Source: CAZKCK01 sp964552325 (lineage in GTDB: Bacteria; Bacteroidota; Bacteroidia; Bacteroidales; TTA-H9). From it: a stretch of DNA of 5,295 bases. The stretch spans positions 1-5,295 of the forward strand of contig CAZKHA010000217.1 in NCBI GenBank assembly GCA_964552325.1, given 5' to 3'. The notes below the pieces were generated by a model, which did not search any database, was not told the origin of the DNA, and saw only the letters and a program-made list of their open reading frames with translations. Positions 5,241 to 5,295 of the stretch are shown piece after piece; position 1 is the first letter of the stretch; every line of letters starts with the position of its first letter. The translations under genes were made by a program, and so were the position numbers.

Positions 5241-5295
5241 CCCCCGCAAAGCAGGGCAGGCGCCGAAAGGGCCTTGGAAAGCCCGCTATAATCCC

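Larger units (their letters stand above)
4526..5295. other. Long stretch without an intact gene
   Basis: About 770 bases carry no convincing full-length gene on either strand. What I can see: the rpn promoter at the left edge, a probable decayed Rpn tail on the minus strand (4702-4797), a 14-base palindrome (4801-4814), a direct-repeat cluster (4853-4882), small hairpins (5024-5043 and 5134-5161), a 10-base palindrome AGATTAATCT (5184-5193), and a perfect 13-bp inverted repeat (5205-5240) leading into GC-rich sequence at the window edge. Most of 4800-5220 is strongly AT-rich. It could hold an undetected small RNA, but I see no signal specific enough to call one. Confidence 0.6.

Overview
The window looks like chromosomal DNA of a member of the Bacteroidota (Cytophaga/Flavobacterium/Sphingobacterium side). 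Evidence for this: moderate-to-low GC; closely packed genes without Shine-Dalgarno sequences at usable distance; one promoter that matches the Bacteroidota consensus (TTTG, 20 bases, TAnnTTTG) in front of the rpn gene; and protein variants, such as the RAGGANL-type carbonic anhydrase, that I associate with this phylum. The species cannot be named from the sequence.

Layout. (1) Bases 1-652, plus strand: the C-terminal part of a DJ-1/PfpI family protein whose gene begins outside the window, overlapping by ATGA with a small antibiotic-biosynthesis-monooxygenase (ABM) fold protein. (2) Bases 698-3480, minus strand: a tight four-gene run, in transcription order beta-carbonic anhydrase, a DUF3784-like membrane protein with a PH-like tail, a membrane-anchored YkuE/YaeI-type metallophosphoesterase, and a SanA/YdcF (DUF218) envelope protein. 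Gaps are 19, 21 and 7 bases, so this is probably one operon. Three of the four products look membrane-anchored, which suggests an envelope-related role. It converges with the plus-strand pair. (3) Bases 3593-4525, minus strand: an Rpn-family (recombination-promoting nuclease, PD-(D/E)XK) gene with five perfect MAQG tetrapeptide repeats encoded by a 12-base tandem repeat near its 3' end. (4) Bases 4526-5295: about 770 bases with no convincing intact gene. It holds the rpn promoter, a probable decayed tail of a second Rpn gene, several palindromes and direct repeats, and at the right edge a perfect 13-bp inverted repeat entering a GC-rich, repeat-like segment.

The most interesting element is the rpn gene. 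In E. coli, Rpn proteins are reported to be toxic anti-phage nucleases (RpnL) restrained by a separately translated C-terminal fragment (RpnS) from an internal start, and that fragment carries four-residue helical repeats that vary in number. This gene has the same architecture: an intact catalytic core, a tetrapeptide repeat array, and no ATG between codon 155 and the first repeat, whose ATG would start a 58-residue C-terminal product. A relic of a second Rpn tail just upstream suggests the locus has seen duplication or turnover of this family. The toxin/antitoxin role here is inference by analogy and is not shown by the sequence.
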